64,000 bases of DNA from Rhizodiscina lignyota (lineage: Eukaryota > Ascomycota > Dothideomycetes > Aulographales > Rhizodiscinaceae), in assembly GCA_010015805.1 (NCBI GenBank), contig ML978127.1:1240001-1304000 (forward strand), given 5' to 3'. The translations under genes were made by a program, and so were the position numbers. Positions 44,530-57,665 of this stretch are shown in pieces; within the stretch, counting starts at the first letter, position 1; each line of letters opens with the position of its first letter. A model generated the notes under the pieces. That model saw only the letters and a program-made list of their open reading frames with translations, searched no databases and was not told the origin of the DNA.

Positions 44530-46036
44530 GTTGTGTGTGATGTGTAGGGTGTGAGGTGGGAGACTCGAGGGAAGATGGCAGCTCGATCGAGCTTTGGAGA
44601 AAGAAAAGTTAAAGGCAGGCGCGGGGAGGTGTTGCCAATGCTTTCTAAGTGAGAGAGGGAGTGTAGAGAGAAGAAGGGCGGCTGCTTGCAGTGCAGAGCA
44701 AGGTCGGGTTGGAGGAAGTTGAAAGAAAGTGCGTGGGTTGCACCGTGGAGATTTTTAAATGGACATGGTGTTGAAGACAGCTGTACCTTTTCGGGGGCTG
44801 GTGGCGCTGACATAACACAAACCGCCTCCGCGGCGCAGGAACAAGCCAAAATGCCAATTGGCCTTTTCCTCAGTCCCCTATGTGCGCGGCAACACCTATT
44901 GGACACGTTGCAACTGCTCTATTTCAAGCTCAGATCTTGCCAGATTTGAGGCGCAAGGTTTCTCCCTTGACTCATCTGGATTTTTAGGTGGTATGTGCGG
45001 AGAATCTTAAAGCATCTTGTCGAATGCCTCCAAAGCCTTTCTCGTCTGTTCCAGTTGACGACGTGAGACACCCATTTCGCTTTCTCACAATCAACTCTGG
45101 TCACGTGGGGTTAAAGAGAAGGACTGTAGTCGATTCTATGCCATAAAATGTTGTGGCACGAAAAGATTTTGCTCTTTAAAATAAGCGAGAGCGTCGCTGA
45201 AAGCTGGACTCGATGTGCCTCAGAGAGCATTTGTTATGACTGCACGAGTTCGATGACTATCATTTGCATTGATTGAAGAGACTGTGCGTCCCAACGTTTC
45301 AATTACTTCTACTCACGGCTCAGCTATTCCGTCAAGCTCGAGACGAGGTCCACCGAACAACCTTAAAATGGAACACGATTAAGGCCTGATGCTTTATGTA
45401 TCGCCCCATCCCAACTGGCCACAAATTGTCAGTGATGAATGAACGAAAGCCCCACCAAGCTCCAACAATTGACCAAACACCTCAACCAAAGCACGAGCCA
45501 GTCGCTCTGTGGTATAAAAGAGCATCCACAGCTCTTTCCTTTCGCTCTTTGGGTGCGCCCTTGCGGTGCACCCCAGTCCTCGCCGATCAATCCAAACCTC
45601 GCCTTGCTTAGAAGTTTCGAAAACAAGACGATATGCGAATCACTTACCGGTGCCGATGCGTCGGATGCATTTCAGGAATCACACTGCTCGAAAGGTCCAT
45701 ACTGATTGTTGGCGCGGCCCATTGAAGCCAAGGTGCGGAGCTCGAGCTCACTGGGCATCCCATCAACAGATCAACTCCAATGGGTGATGAGAACGAGGGT
45801 TGTTCGCACCTTGGAAACAGTGGTCGTAGACGGCGCTTGGTATGGAACAACGAGGTCGATTCAAATTGTTGCTGATCGAATGTTTGGCCTGGCGTCGATC
45901 GCGCAATGCGCAAGATGGGAGGGCTGTGGCGTTCAAGAGGGGTTATTTTTTAATTTTGTTTCTGTTGCTCGGTTAGTTCATGGACTCTTGGAAACTTCGC
46001 CGATGCTTCGATTGACCGAAACAGAGAGTGGAGAAC
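44530..46036. other. BiP promoter and intergenic region
   Basis: This should contain the BiP promoter (to about 45200). Open frames at 45396-46128 overlap in three frames and show no domains. No gene is supported. Confidence 0.4.
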
Positions 46037-46321
46037 TCACTTTTTGCCATGCTCTCTGTCATCATACCCACGACAGCGCATCAGCCATTCCACTATCCAC
46101 AGCCACCAGTCCCCGAAAGTTGAGATAAGGCAAGGCAAAATAATTTGGTCTAAAAGGAAGCCGGCGCCACGACCAAGGATGAAGACGGCCATCCTTCTCA
46201 CCCACGATTTGGGGGTCGCGCAACCGGAAGACTTCCTTTGTTCTTTTGCTGCCCGTTGTTCGATGTATTTGGGAGGCCGGCGGGCCGGAGCAGGTTTGGA
46301 CTCTTTACGACGTCGGTGCAT
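46037..46321 (-). CDS. Possible small single-pass membrane protein
   Basis: A 94-aa frame with a strongly basic N-terminus (MHRRRKESKPAPARRPPK), one long hydrophobic segment near residues 45-80 (MAVFILGRGAGFLLDQII and LISTFGDWWLWIVEWLM) and a charged tail. The ordered charge and membrane layout is more protein-like than the neighbouring frames. There is no known family, no neighbour link, and a competing open frame on the other strand at 46333-46740. It may be chance. Confidence 0.3.
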   Translation of the reverse strand: MHRRRKESKPAPARRPPKYIEQRAAKEQRKSSGCATPKSWVRRMAVFILGRGAGFLLDQIILPCLISTFGDWWLWIVEWLMRCRGYDDREHGKK

Positions 46322-47109
46322 GAAGCCAACGCGTGTTGAGTGGAAGCTTTACACCTGCATCCAGCCCAGTCGGGCGGGATAGCGGCGAGGCTGGCCAGGG
46401 CGAAGGAGCATGGGACTTGGTAACGAATGTTGTAGTAGGGAATGTTGAATTCATGCAAAGAGAGAAAAAAGAAAAGATGAGACGAATTGAACCAGTTTTA
46501 TCATACCACAGTATCTTGATCATACCTGCCTCAGAGAAACTGGACGGAAGCAGAGTGTCCTGCTCAATCGACTGCCCAGGAGTTCACCTGCCATACGGAC
46601 AGGCGCCAAGAGGCATGATCAATGATGATGAAGAAGATGCAGAAGAGACGTGGGTTTGTGGTGAGGATATTTATGAGATTTGGGTCATGCCAGGTCCGTC
46701 AAGGCATTATCGTAAGTTGAGCTTCAGCCTCGAAGTATAGAACGGAAACTGTCCCAGGAAGCCTCTTCGACCTCCGCAGGGGTCAATCATTTGGTTATTC
46801 TTGAGCTTCTCTAGATCCAGAAACGTTGCATGGAGGTGAAAGCAAGTTCGTACTTCCCGTACCGTAATTGGTCAGTTACTCGAAAGTGTCCGACTGGTGG
46901 CGCATCTGTGATTGAGGAGTAAGCGATAATGCATATATACTCAGCCACTTTCGCATATATGCATGTGGCTTAGACCTTTTCGCGCCTCAGGTATTGAACA
47001 ATGGATGAGCCGCACAAGGCTGGCGACCAGCCTGATTATAACCTCCCACAGATAGGGCGGATTGAGATTTTAAAGTTAGGGAGAGTAACCTCACGCTCTC
47101 GAGTTCGCA
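46322..47109. other. Intergenic, promoter of HET protein 2
   Basis: No supported gene. The sequence TATATACTCAGCCACTTTC and the nearby ATATATGCATG at 46930-46970 form an AT-rich patch that could hold the HET 2 promoter. Confidence 0.35.
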
Positions 47110-48465
47110 ATGCCATCCAACGACAATCATTTATTCAGCGACGATACGGTGTTCTTTGGTGGATTGATCGGCGCTGTTGCTCTGATTGGTATCGGTGCAT
47201 CGTCTGGGAACCGCAGGCACCACAGGACTGACGAAGGCCCAAATTATGCGGAATCTCTGGATATCTGGAAGAATCGCAAATTTCACCACCCAAGGATACA
47301 TCGCTCACATGAGATCCGCCTTATCAGAATTATACCGGGGCTTTCAAACTCAGAGCTTGAATGCAACTTCGTTTATGTAACCGTCGATGAGCTCGTTGGA
47401 GTTCATTATCTCGCCTTATCGTATACCTGGGGTTCTGCAAGATCGATCGACGATCTTGAACAAGTCATTGTGGATGGCAATCCATTTTACGTCCGGAAAA
47501 ATCTGTGGCGTTTCCTAAGGGAAATGCGAAGGAGAAATGAGCTAAGCCCGATATTCATCGACGCCATTTGCATTTCGCAATCGAACATCCGCGAGAAGAA
47601 TGAACAAGTCAGGATCATGAGCAAGATCTATCAGAATGCAAATCGAGTGATCATCTGGTTGGGGAAGCCACAAAGGCATCAGCTGGCCAACCTGGAATCT
47701 TTGACGGACAAATTCAAGCAGTCCCACAACACCGGCACCCCGATCCATCAGGGCAAAATTCACTGGGCCACTGGCGAGAAACTCGCCTTTGAGTATATCT
47801 GTAACCAGCGGTACTGGTCCCGCCTGTGGATAGTGCAAGAAATTTTGCTTGCAAAGGAGCTTGTGATACTCTTTGGCCCATTCGAATTTGACTGGGAGGA
47901 TCTGTCTCGTATACGGCCAGGAATGTTGAGCCCCCCATTCGATGAGGTCTGGTATTCTCACCTTGAGAATTTAGACGGTACTAGGCCTCCATACTACTCG
48001 AGAAGGTCAATAGAGGAGGTGACCAATGCCCACTGGGGTAAAGCGTTGCGTATATTTGACAGCAAAGATGGCTGGGATCGTCGAGCACCTGCGTTCTCAA
48101 CAAGATCTCATCGGACGGGATCTATTCTCGGATATCGTTCACCCGATGACGATAATGACGGAATGCCACTCCATCAAGCTATCATTCTCTTTGGTCAGCA
48201 AGACTGCCATGATCCCAAGGACAAGTTATATGCACTCATTGGCCTCCTCGGTGCCCCTTACAACCGGCTCAGCGTTGACTACAACACACCACTACGCAAA
48301 ATATATAAATTAGCGCTGAAAATAGGACTAGACGAGATCGAACAGCAACTACGGGCCATCCATGGTGACCGTCAGTGGGTCAGAGATGCTCGAGCTGAGT
48401 ACCGTGAGCAGCTATCCAGAGTTTTCGATGATGCCAAAATTACTCAGCTACGGTGGCCCTTTTAA
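47110..48465 (+). CDS. HET-domain protein 2 with glycine-zipper N-terminus
   Basis: A single exon of 451 aa. The N-terminal 35 residues include FFGGLIGAVALIGIGASSG, a hydrophobic Gly-spaced segment long enough to span a membrane. The HET domain follows: HEIRLIRIIPG, YLALSYTWGSA, PIFIDAICISQSN, QVRIMSKIYQNANRVIIWLG and YWSRLWIVQEILLA. After it come HDPKDKLYALIGLLG and a short C-terminus. The large variable C-terminal region of most HET proteins is missing, so it is a short family member. HET proteins mediate non-self recognition and programmed cell death; the membrane-type start could be a targeting or effector segment (inference). The start at 47110 is the first ATG of the frame. Confidence 0.85.
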   Translation: MPSNDNHLFSDDTVFFGGLIGAVALIGIGASSGNRRHHRTDEGPNYAESLDIWKNRKFHHPRIHRSHEIRLIRIIPGLSNSELECNFVYVTVDELVGVHYLALSYTWGSARSIDDLEQVIVDGNPFYVRKNLWRFLREMRRRNELSPIFIDAICISQSNIREKNEQVRIMSKIYQNANRVIIWLGKPQRHQLANLESLTDKFKQSHNTGTPIHQGKIHWATGEKLAFEYICNQRYWSRLWIVQEILLAKELVILFGPFEFDWEDLSRIRPGMLSPPFDEVWYSHLENLDGTRPPYYSRRSIEEVTNAHWGKALRIFDSKDGWDRRAPAFSTRSHRTGSILGYRSPDDDNDGMPLHQAIILFGQQDCHDPKDKLYALIGLLGAPYNRLSVDYNTPLRKIYKLALKIGLDEIEQQLRAIHGDRQWVRDARAEYREQLSRVFDDAKITQLRWPF

Positions 48466-49469
48466 AGATGTTTCCGGATAGGGCGACGTCTGCTTGGATA
48501 GTGTCAAAAGCAAGTGAGACAACTAAATTAAGTGTCAGAGGCAAAGGATTGGTGGTGAGATTAAGCATACATAGAAGTTTCGGAGGGCGGAGACGAGATC
48601 TCGACAATCGGACAGACAGGCGTCATGTTGCAGCAATTTTCACTATGACATTCTCCCCCTAATTTTGGGAAGGGAAACAGAACGGCTTTCCTCTTATCGT
48701 ATGGCAATTACTAACCCCATTAAGTAAAGTATAAACTTTATACCGCTTGCGCATTGTCTGGAACAAATCTAGCCGAAGATCACCGAAAATTTTCCGGTGT
48801 GACAGTGAAAACTCCTGTATTTCAATCCGACGCGGCAACCTCGCTTTGCGAACGATATCAGTCGTCCCCCAAAAGTGTGCACACTGGCGAAGATACTGAG
48901 TATCACACTGCTGCTGCGTGAGAAAAGCTCATCTACATTATCATTCCGTTAATTAGATGGAAGATACGATACCGCTCAAGCCCAACTTCCGACGAATCAT
49001 GACGAGTCTTGCCACAGCAGGATTTCAGCTGGACTTCAGCTTGGCTTCGCCTCCGAACGATCTACCCCCTTACGGATACTGTAGAGTAAGAGCTGGCGGT
49101 GACAAAGCATATATGTGCTTATGAACAACAAGCTTCTGCAAGCTAAGGTACTGTGGAGGTCTGGAAAGCTTGGGGAGACGAAGCTTTGCATCTTGACTGT
49201 TGCCTGCAACGGAATGTCTAGCTTTACCGTTGTTGAATGAGGATTAAGGCTGCTTCCTAGCTGCAGTCTCTATCAGCTGGGCCGACTTTTGGCTTGACCG
49301 AGAAAAGTCGGTGCAATTTTGACCGGTAAGAGGTATATAAAGTCCATGATATATGTGGTTTCTAGTGCTCTATCGCGACATCATCAGTTTCTTGTTCATC
49401 ACATTCTTGCGTTGTGAGCATTCACTTCCACTTTGAAAGCCTGTCCCTTCTTTGCACTCGTCTTTCACA
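48466..49469. promoter_or_regulatory. Intergenic with TATA box for the small unknown gene
   Basis: No gene is seen in 48466-49300. A clear TATA box, TATATAA, lies at 49334-49340, about 130 bases before the ATG at 49470, with a C/T-rich leader between. A strong, possibly inducible, promoter is likely. Confidence 0.6.
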
Positions 49470-49976
49470 ATGGGCAACGACTGCATCTACCTTTGCAACT
49501 CAGCGCAGAACAACAAGTCCGCCTGCGCATACTACAAACAGATCCTCCCAAAGGCCGGTATTGATGCTGAGTTCAACTGGGGAGGAAACGCTGGTCATCA
49601 GCCAGACGATCTCGTGTATGTCAGCGACGGCGATAATCAAGTGTGGGAGGGCGGCCCTCAAAGTAGGTCACGATTCGGGGCTTGAAACTTCTGTCTTCGT
49701 ACACGCCTTCACACGTCAACGGCGACAGTGACAGTTTGCTGATCACCTCTTTGTGCAGGCTTCACGTTCCCCAGCTCCGGAGTAACACTGAACATCGATA
49801 TTCCCACGAGCGCGCAGCAGTCCCAAGGCGGGATCGTCGATGGGGCTACCGCGAGCAACGGCTTCGAGAATTTTCAGGTCGTTAAAGTCACTGATTTAGG
49901 CGAGTTGGTCACAGACAACGATGGGGTTCAGTTGATGCAGGTGTACATCCTGCTTCCTGTTGGCTTCTCAGTGTGA
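49470..49976 (+). CDS. Small unknown soluble protein
   Basis: Exons 49470-49662 and 49759-49976, with a 96-nt intron (GTAGGT donor, GCAG acceptor), give 136 aa in one frame. It starts MGNDCIYLCNSAQNNKSACAY, with three Cys in the first 20 residues and none later. The rest alternates short polar and hydrophobic strands (FNWGGNAGHQ, VYVSDGDNQVWEGGPQ, FTFPSSGVTLNIDIPTSAQQ, VKVTDLGELVTDNDGVQLMQ, VYILLPVGFSV), which suggests a beta-sandwich. There is no signal peptide or membrane segment. I do not recognise the family. The TATA box upstream points to real expression. Confidence 0.7.
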
Positions 49977-50337
49977 TCAGAACCCCATCAAACCAACGGG
50001 TGAAAATTCTGCTACTGTCTCTTGACAGTCATCTTTTGTCGGAATTTTATGCGCATTTCTTACAACGATGGGTTTCCATAACCGGTCGATTTGTTCTCAC
50101 GCTCATTACTAGCCACGTGGTAGGAATCAGATTAAAATGATCATGGCCTAGCGAATGCATAACCGACGCTTGGTTGTTTTAATGCATGTCTAATACTGAA
50201 AGGAAGTTATTAGCTGTGAGTGATGAGAGAGTCCCTCTGGGGGACCGTGATGTATTCATTCATAACCCATTCGGATCTACATAATCTAGGGGGTAATGCA
50301 CGTATACGTTTCCAGCTCTTCAATGAAGCGCTATTTT
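49977..50337. other. Intergenic between convergent genes
   Basis: Two 3' ends. No gene or repeat is seen. Confidence 0.4.
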
Positions 50338-51662
<1,325 letters not shown>

Positions 51663-53883
51663 TGCTATCGCGAGTGTGTTCGTTTGTTAGAATCGGCTGT
51701 TGTTGGAAAAGTGGAGCTTGATAAATGATAGTAGCCGCGGAACTTGAAATGTGCCTTTCGAGTCGCTTGCAAGTCAATTGAGTTGAACTGCTGATGGAAA
51801 AATCCCGCCGACAACAAGAAGACGTTAAATACTTGTTCCAAAATCCTATGTGTACGCTGCTTCCTCGCACATGTGCTTGATAATCGTTGCTTGACCCATG
51901 TCATCCCATGTCATAGACAGCTGGTGGTGAGGGCTAGCGCAACGATTCGTTAGACCCACAGGATCTTGCTGTCTTCAGTGCCCTGCATACTCTCCGAATC
52001 AAACCCGTCTTTTCAAGCAATAGCTTAATCGCCGGCACCTCCCCAAACACTTTGTTGAAGCCAAGAGAGTCGGCGCCAGTAGGAAAGAGTTGAGGCAAAC
52101 CGTCGGAAATACCAGCCCTTGGCTTCGGGAATAAGGGAATGAACTTATGGGAGGCGTTCGGACGTGGTATCAAAGTCTCGTACAGCATTGTGGCATTGTG
52201 GGCATCAACTTTAGGGGCAACAGAGGCGAAGATGATACGGAACGCTAACGCGATGCAGGGAAATGCTACACCGAAGCTCAGCCTTTGTCAGCGGCGCCCA
52301 AGGCAGTAGCCGGAGCGCAGGGTTATATAAGCCAGTTCGTCTTTACGGGAATGCCCAAGCTCGTTGAGCCACATGAGGCCACTGATGAGTTCTAATGAAC
52401 GTTCGGGCGGCGAGGGCAGTGTCGGCAACGCTTAATGGGTTGTCCATGTCATTGTACGTATGCACCCCAGTCTTCAATTATTCAGCCAGTAACCGGACTG
52501 GACGACCCATGTAATTGTGCATATTAACTCCTAAAAATCCCAGAGGTTCAGCCCTAGCTGTCCATGTCATACTACATATCTCACTTATCCTTCCACTTCC
52601 TCGCCTGTTTGATGCGCTCCACCGGACAATTCAACGCCTCACCAAGGCGCTTCGGAAACCAGCGAAGCTTGGCGGCTGGATCTACTATCTACAACTGTTT
52701 CAGGAAGATGACATTCGACAGAGGCGATGTTTGACTGGCAATGTTTCTTCTTATCCCGATGTATTCAGGGCAACCGCGGCGACGCCGATACCATTTCTTT
52801 CGGAGACAAGCGAGTACGTTCGGTTAAGGCTGAAGTGTATCTCAGGAACGATAGATCTTGGATTTCCCATAAGAACTAATGAGCATCGTGACGATAATGA
52901 GAGGAAGCAAACCAAGCGATGCAAATATTCAAGGAAAAGACAATCCTTCGATTGTCATGTCTTCTTCTTCACAGACCGATAAGTCTTTGCTAATTCTACT
53001 GATCCATGACTCTTTATCTTCTCCTTCGCTTATATTTCGTCCAAAAAATCGGCTTAATGTATTCATATGACATGCAGTCGTGCCCGGCCAATATTCAATC
53101 GCAAATCCCAAACCCTCAACTTCGTCTGGCGCGCGGTAATCTCAATCTCTTCATCAGACAGCTATACGTCAGTACGCACAAACTGTAGTACATTCAGCAT
53201 CAATGACTTCACATCACGAACACAGTGGACGAAATCCGATCATCCAATCCCTACGCTCATTGTCCAAGACTTTCTTTTCGACCGTCCGAGATTCGTCCGC
53301 AGCAGCAACACTCCTAATATGATTAGCGATATGACAATGGGCTTACCAAGAAAGCGATCACATACTTCGACTAGAGAAGTTCAACCCTGACCACCTAAGC
53401 TGACATGAATTCTCCTCCGTTCTGGGGTCGAAGGATTGCATGTGACGTTCTCATCCAGTGCTTTGACCTCAAAAGGAATGAAGACCGCTAATATCCATTA
53501 GAAAGAGATCAAAGGCCAGCCCGACTCACTGTAAACTACACGCTTAACATGTGCATATGAGTGGAACAAGTTCGAAGTCGAGCGGAGTCTGCCCAGGCAG
53601 TGGCTTGCGCCCCGGTATGCGGATCACAGGACCAATTTGGCGCTTCTCGAAGGACACGGTCTCGTTTGAAGCGAAGATGCAGGGCCAAGGATGAAGAACA
53701 AGAATGTGAAAGCGAATGGTGAGAGCTGCGGCGGTCCTCGCAGAGACATTTACTGCATTCATCATATATCAACGAGTGGCTGGCTTCATTACGTGCTTTC
53801 GAGCTATCGTGGCCCCTTTTCTCTGAGTGCCTCACCAAATACGAGACATTCAGTAACCGTTGCAGGTTACTGGTGGCATAGGG
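51663..53883. other. Intergenic, 2.2 kb, weak coding hints
   Basis: A reverse-strand frame at 51934-52188 (84 aa, MLYETLIPRPNASHKF...) could be a small gene, but has no features. Scattered reverse-strand hydrophobic bits (near 52870-52930 and 53260-53380) look membrane-like. They are broken by stops and I could not splice them into a gene. Confidence 0.35.
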
Positions 53884-54400
53884 TTAAAGAATCGTGTACT
53901 CCTTGCTGGACACTCCGGCTCCGTCATCACCCTCAGATTCTTCATTCCGATGATACGTAGTAAAGTTGCCCGTGTCTCTATCATTGTTCGGTTCTGGGTC
54001 TTCACGCTGCTCCTCGCCGTCTCGAGCAACATCAGAACGATTGTCTTCGCGGACAGTTGGGTCGTCGGAGCCTTGATCGGACATCTTGGAGGTGGCAGCT
54101 TGCGAAGGAGGCGAAGTTAGCATGCTTGAACTTATTAGCGATGCGTGAACGTACTGATATTTCTGATGACTTAGTAATATCAATTTGACGCGATGTTGTT
54201 GCAGGCTCGGTGGACAACACTGAAAGCGGAATCCTTGAAGTACTTACTAAAATGAGGGAGGGCAGAGTTATTTGCGCATTGATATAGTCAAGCAAGCTAC
54301 CCCGCTCGGAGTGATGCCTGAACCTTGAACAAGAAGTCTCTGAATAAATATCAGTTGCCTTAAGATCCTTCAGTTGCCTGAAATTGTGTCTTCTATCCAT
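53884..54400 (-). CDS. Small two-exon protein with acidic C-terminus
   Basis: Exons 54248-54400 and 53884-54162, with an 85-nt intron (GTAAGT donor, ATCAG acceptor), give 143 aa in one frame. Exon 1 reads MDRRHNFRQLKDLKATDIYS and ends INAQITLPSLIL; exon 2 continues KYQYVHASLISSSML. It then turns strongly acidic and polar (MSDQGSDDPTVREDNRSDV, EDPEPNNDRDTGNFTTYH, ESEGDDGAGVSSKEYTIL). There is no known domain, signal peptide or certain membrane helix. The clean splice and the change in composition at the junction support a real gene. The acidic end resembles tails of membrane transporters, so it could also be the end of a larger, partly lost gene. Confidence 0.5.
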
Positions 54401-54653
54401 TGGCCGCCTTCGTTACGCCCTACGAGACTTCATACGCCCCGTCGGCGTTCAGGCAACGGAACTGACTCGTGCGCATGAGCGACTGAGTTGATAGAAACCT
54501 GTACACTTAGCTTGATGATAGCATATTTTTCAATTGCTCCTATGTAGACGGCATGGTCTTAACTCTGACCGGCCGAGCAACTCCTCCCGACCGCATCATC
54601 TAAATAACCAAAAAGGAAACAATTATAAACCCAGAAATCCAAATAAAACAGCC

Positions 54654-56436
54654 TTACCATCCTTCAATCTCTTTAACCCTCACGTTCAATCCGCCCTTCG
54701 GCTTCGCCGTCACACCGCCCTGAATCTCTAGCTCGAAATTCGGATCCGCAAGCTCAAACTCGAACCTCCCTACCCAAGCCGCCAACAAGCACGCGAACTC
54801 CGCTTTTGCAAAGCCCATTCCGATACAGCTCCTTGGCCCGTGCAAGAACGTCAAAAAACTATAGTTGCTGTCCGCCCCGCCAGTATTCGCCTTTCCGGCA
54901 CCCATCCACCTATCTGGGTTGAATTCTGCAGCATCTGGGCCCCAGAGCTCCGTGGATACATTTGTAGCCCACGGCGCGAGGATGACCGTCGTTCCTTTGG
55001 GTATTGGCTGCCCAATGATTGTCTCATCATGGGCTGCGATGCGGAAGGTAAGCGGCACAGGCGGGAAGACGCGATTCGCTTCCTGGCAGACTGCATGGAG
55101 ATAAGGAATATGATCGATATCGGTGGCCGTGATATTTGCGTTCGCGTCAGTGATAGACGGCAACGCAGCGCGGATCTCGGAGCGCAAGCGTTTTTGGATC
55201 TCGGGGTGCTTGCAGAGAAGATAGACTGCCCAAGTCATTGACGATGCTGTCGTCTCGTGCCCAGCAGCAAGGAAAGTCATGAGCTGGTTCACTAAATCGT
55301 CGTCGCTGAAGCCTCCTGATCCCATGGCTACGCTGAGAATGTCGACATCTGTGGACGCGCCCTTCTCCAGCTTGGCACGCTTTGTTGCGATAAGTTCATG
55401 GCAGATGCGCTTGAGGCTCACTACGGAATCCTCAATGTCAAAGTTACGTTTCATGGGTAGCCGCCGCAAGAGCCACAGCGGAAAGATAATCCCGAGCATC
55501 TGGCCGACGCGAGCACCACGCGATGCTGCGAAGATACGACGGTAGATCTGGCTAAGCTCATTGTCGGGGTTGGCGAGAGAATTGAAGTCCTGGCCCATGC
55601 CGGCAACGCCGATGATATCGAGGGTTACGCGGGAGGCCCAGCTCGAGATCTCAAGGATGTCTGATGGAGGCTCGTTGGGTGCTGTTGGAGTAGCGAGAGC
55701 CGCCGACATGCGGATTACGGATTCGCGCGCCTTGGACCAGAATACGGAGTACAGATCTTTAATATGCCGGAAGGAGAATGCGGGCATGAGAGTCTTGCGC
55801 TGGCGCTGTCTCATTGTTAGCAATATTAGGCTTGTATAACGAGGGAGGAATACCTTGTGCTCGTCGCCCTCGGCGAGTAGGATGCCGACACCGAGTATTC
55901 GTCCAATGCCATTCCTCAACTGCTCAGGTTTGATGAAATCGTAGTTTTTGGTGACGAGGACTTCTCCAAGCGCCTTCGGAGACAGGACCATGACTCTTTC
56001 ATCGTTGAGTGCGGTCCGATAGTAGATCAGGCCATCATTGGGGATGGTCTGTGCCCATTCTCGGTGAGGAGCACCATTTGCGTCTTTCATGATCTTCCAG
56101 AATTGTCCCATTAGGAAGGAATTTCCCTAGAGCCTTGTGAGCAACTGTATTTAGTGCTGAGGAAGACTCGAGCCTTACTTTTGGCTGGGGTAGCTTGCGA
56201 ATTGGACTGAAACATAGTGGGTAGATGATTGCTGCCCATATTACAGTAAGGAGCCATAAGAACAGATAGGCGGAAATAGATGTCCAGATGTATGAAGTGC
56301 GAATTGAATATGCTGGATGATATCGGACGGTGAAGGCTGATACAGCGATTGCAGCAACCATTCGCTGCCACTGAGAAGGTGTGGGAGCCATTGGATGCCA
56401 CCGCCTGAACGAGCCTTTCTCAAAGCGTTGCGACAC
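54654..56436 (-). CDS. Cytochrome P450 monooxygenase
   Basis: Three exons, 56179-56436, 55854-56126 and 54654-55805, with introns of 52 and 48 nt, give 560 aa. Starting at the in-frame ATG at 56391 would give 545 aa (MAPTPSQWQRM); either start keeps the membrane anchor (YLFLWLLTVIWAAIIYPL) and the Pro-rich hinge LRKLPQPKG-type motif spanning the first junction. Hallmarks are the I-helix AGHETTASS, the K-helix ExxR in CQEANRVFPP, the PERF-type region NPDRWMG, and the heme loop FLHGPRSCIG with the Cys at residue 504. It is an ER-bound oxidase needing P450 reductase. Family and substrate cannot be assigned by eye. No polyketide or peptide synthase lies nearby. Confidence 0.95.
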
Positions 56437-57665
56437 CTTGGTAGGGGCTCGTCACAAAATCGTCGCGACGCGGCGAGCGAATTTAAATAAGAGTTGAAGT
56501 TGGCGTCCACATAAGCGTGTCAAATACTCGAAGCGCGGAAGGTTGACGTTAGTGGCCGCTGCCTATCTTTAAAAAGTGCACAAACGAAGTGCAGCTCAGC
56601 TCATGCACGAATCGTCCACACTCGAACGCGTTGCGGCCTGGTTATCATCCTGCTGGCAGCGGGCCGAGGCGATGAAATCGTCCAGACTGCTCGTTTGCTC
56701 TCTCACAATCTGCGTGTCACCTTCCCAGTCGTTCGCCCACGGGCCAACATCGATCGCAAGTCCAGTCGTTTTGGGTTTAGTCGATGGAGTGCGGCATGAC
56801 TTTTATCACCGACTCCATCTGCGCGACTTCATCCCTTGAGATCTCGCCGTCGGCGAGGTCCAAAATCGTCCCTTCTTCTTCTGAGAGGGCATTCGGATAG
56901 TGATAAAAAGTCGGCGACATTTCCAGGCACCAACGACGACGTAAGTCTCTGCCTCCTGGCTTGCATATTCCCCTGTTCCGTCCTTCCGCAGCTAGCCAGC
57001 CTCTGTCTTATCGACCACCTCTTCGCCTTCAACTTTTGGAAAGTTCGTCTCATCTTTGATAATTCGACTTTGCTTCGGCTAGTATCAAGACTGATCCGCC
57101 ACCGACCGTTTATGTGATCGACTTTAGCAACGATGTGTCTGCAAAAGTTGGACTTTTGCGCACCTTTCTGTTCCTTCTCTTTATTGTCCTTTCTAATATC
57201 TCAAACGAAAAGATTCAGAGGATGAATGTCTCCTTGCGTCAAGTACATGCACTGAACGGCGACGGCATGTCACTCCTTGTGAGGGAGATGTTGGCTAGTT
57301 CCGATTTTCCGACACCTTTCTGGCGCTGGCAATCACACGATGACCTACTGAGATCAATCATACGTTAACGCTCATTTGGAATATTGCCAGAAGAGGATCT
57401 AGAGGATCGTGCAAATCTAGAGAGCTGGGACATTGCAGGGTACTAAAAAATGTACCCCTCTCGCACATGAAAGGACCCCCCACAACTGTTCTGACGAAAT
57501 ACTCCACGCCGCATACAACTGTAGAGGTCATGCAGGTCCTCGCTGTTTGCTACCACAGCTTGGGTAGATCCGACACGGTGCTTGATTGACGATACTCGTT
57601 TCTCTTACACTATGGCAGAACCGAGATGCTGGCTATTGGCAGCCTTGTTTTGTCGTTGACCTTGT
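56437..57665. other. Intergenic, P450 promoter side
   Basis: No supported gene. A forward frame around 57058-57368 has a coding-like stretch (DPPPTVYVIDFSNDVSAKVG) followed by Leu/Phe-rich and polar parts, but no ATG, donor or domain ties it together. Confidence 0.35.

Noticed and set aside
52515-52982. Forward 155-aa frame
   Set aside because: No domain, mixed composition, and it overlaps reverse-strand fragments that look no worse.
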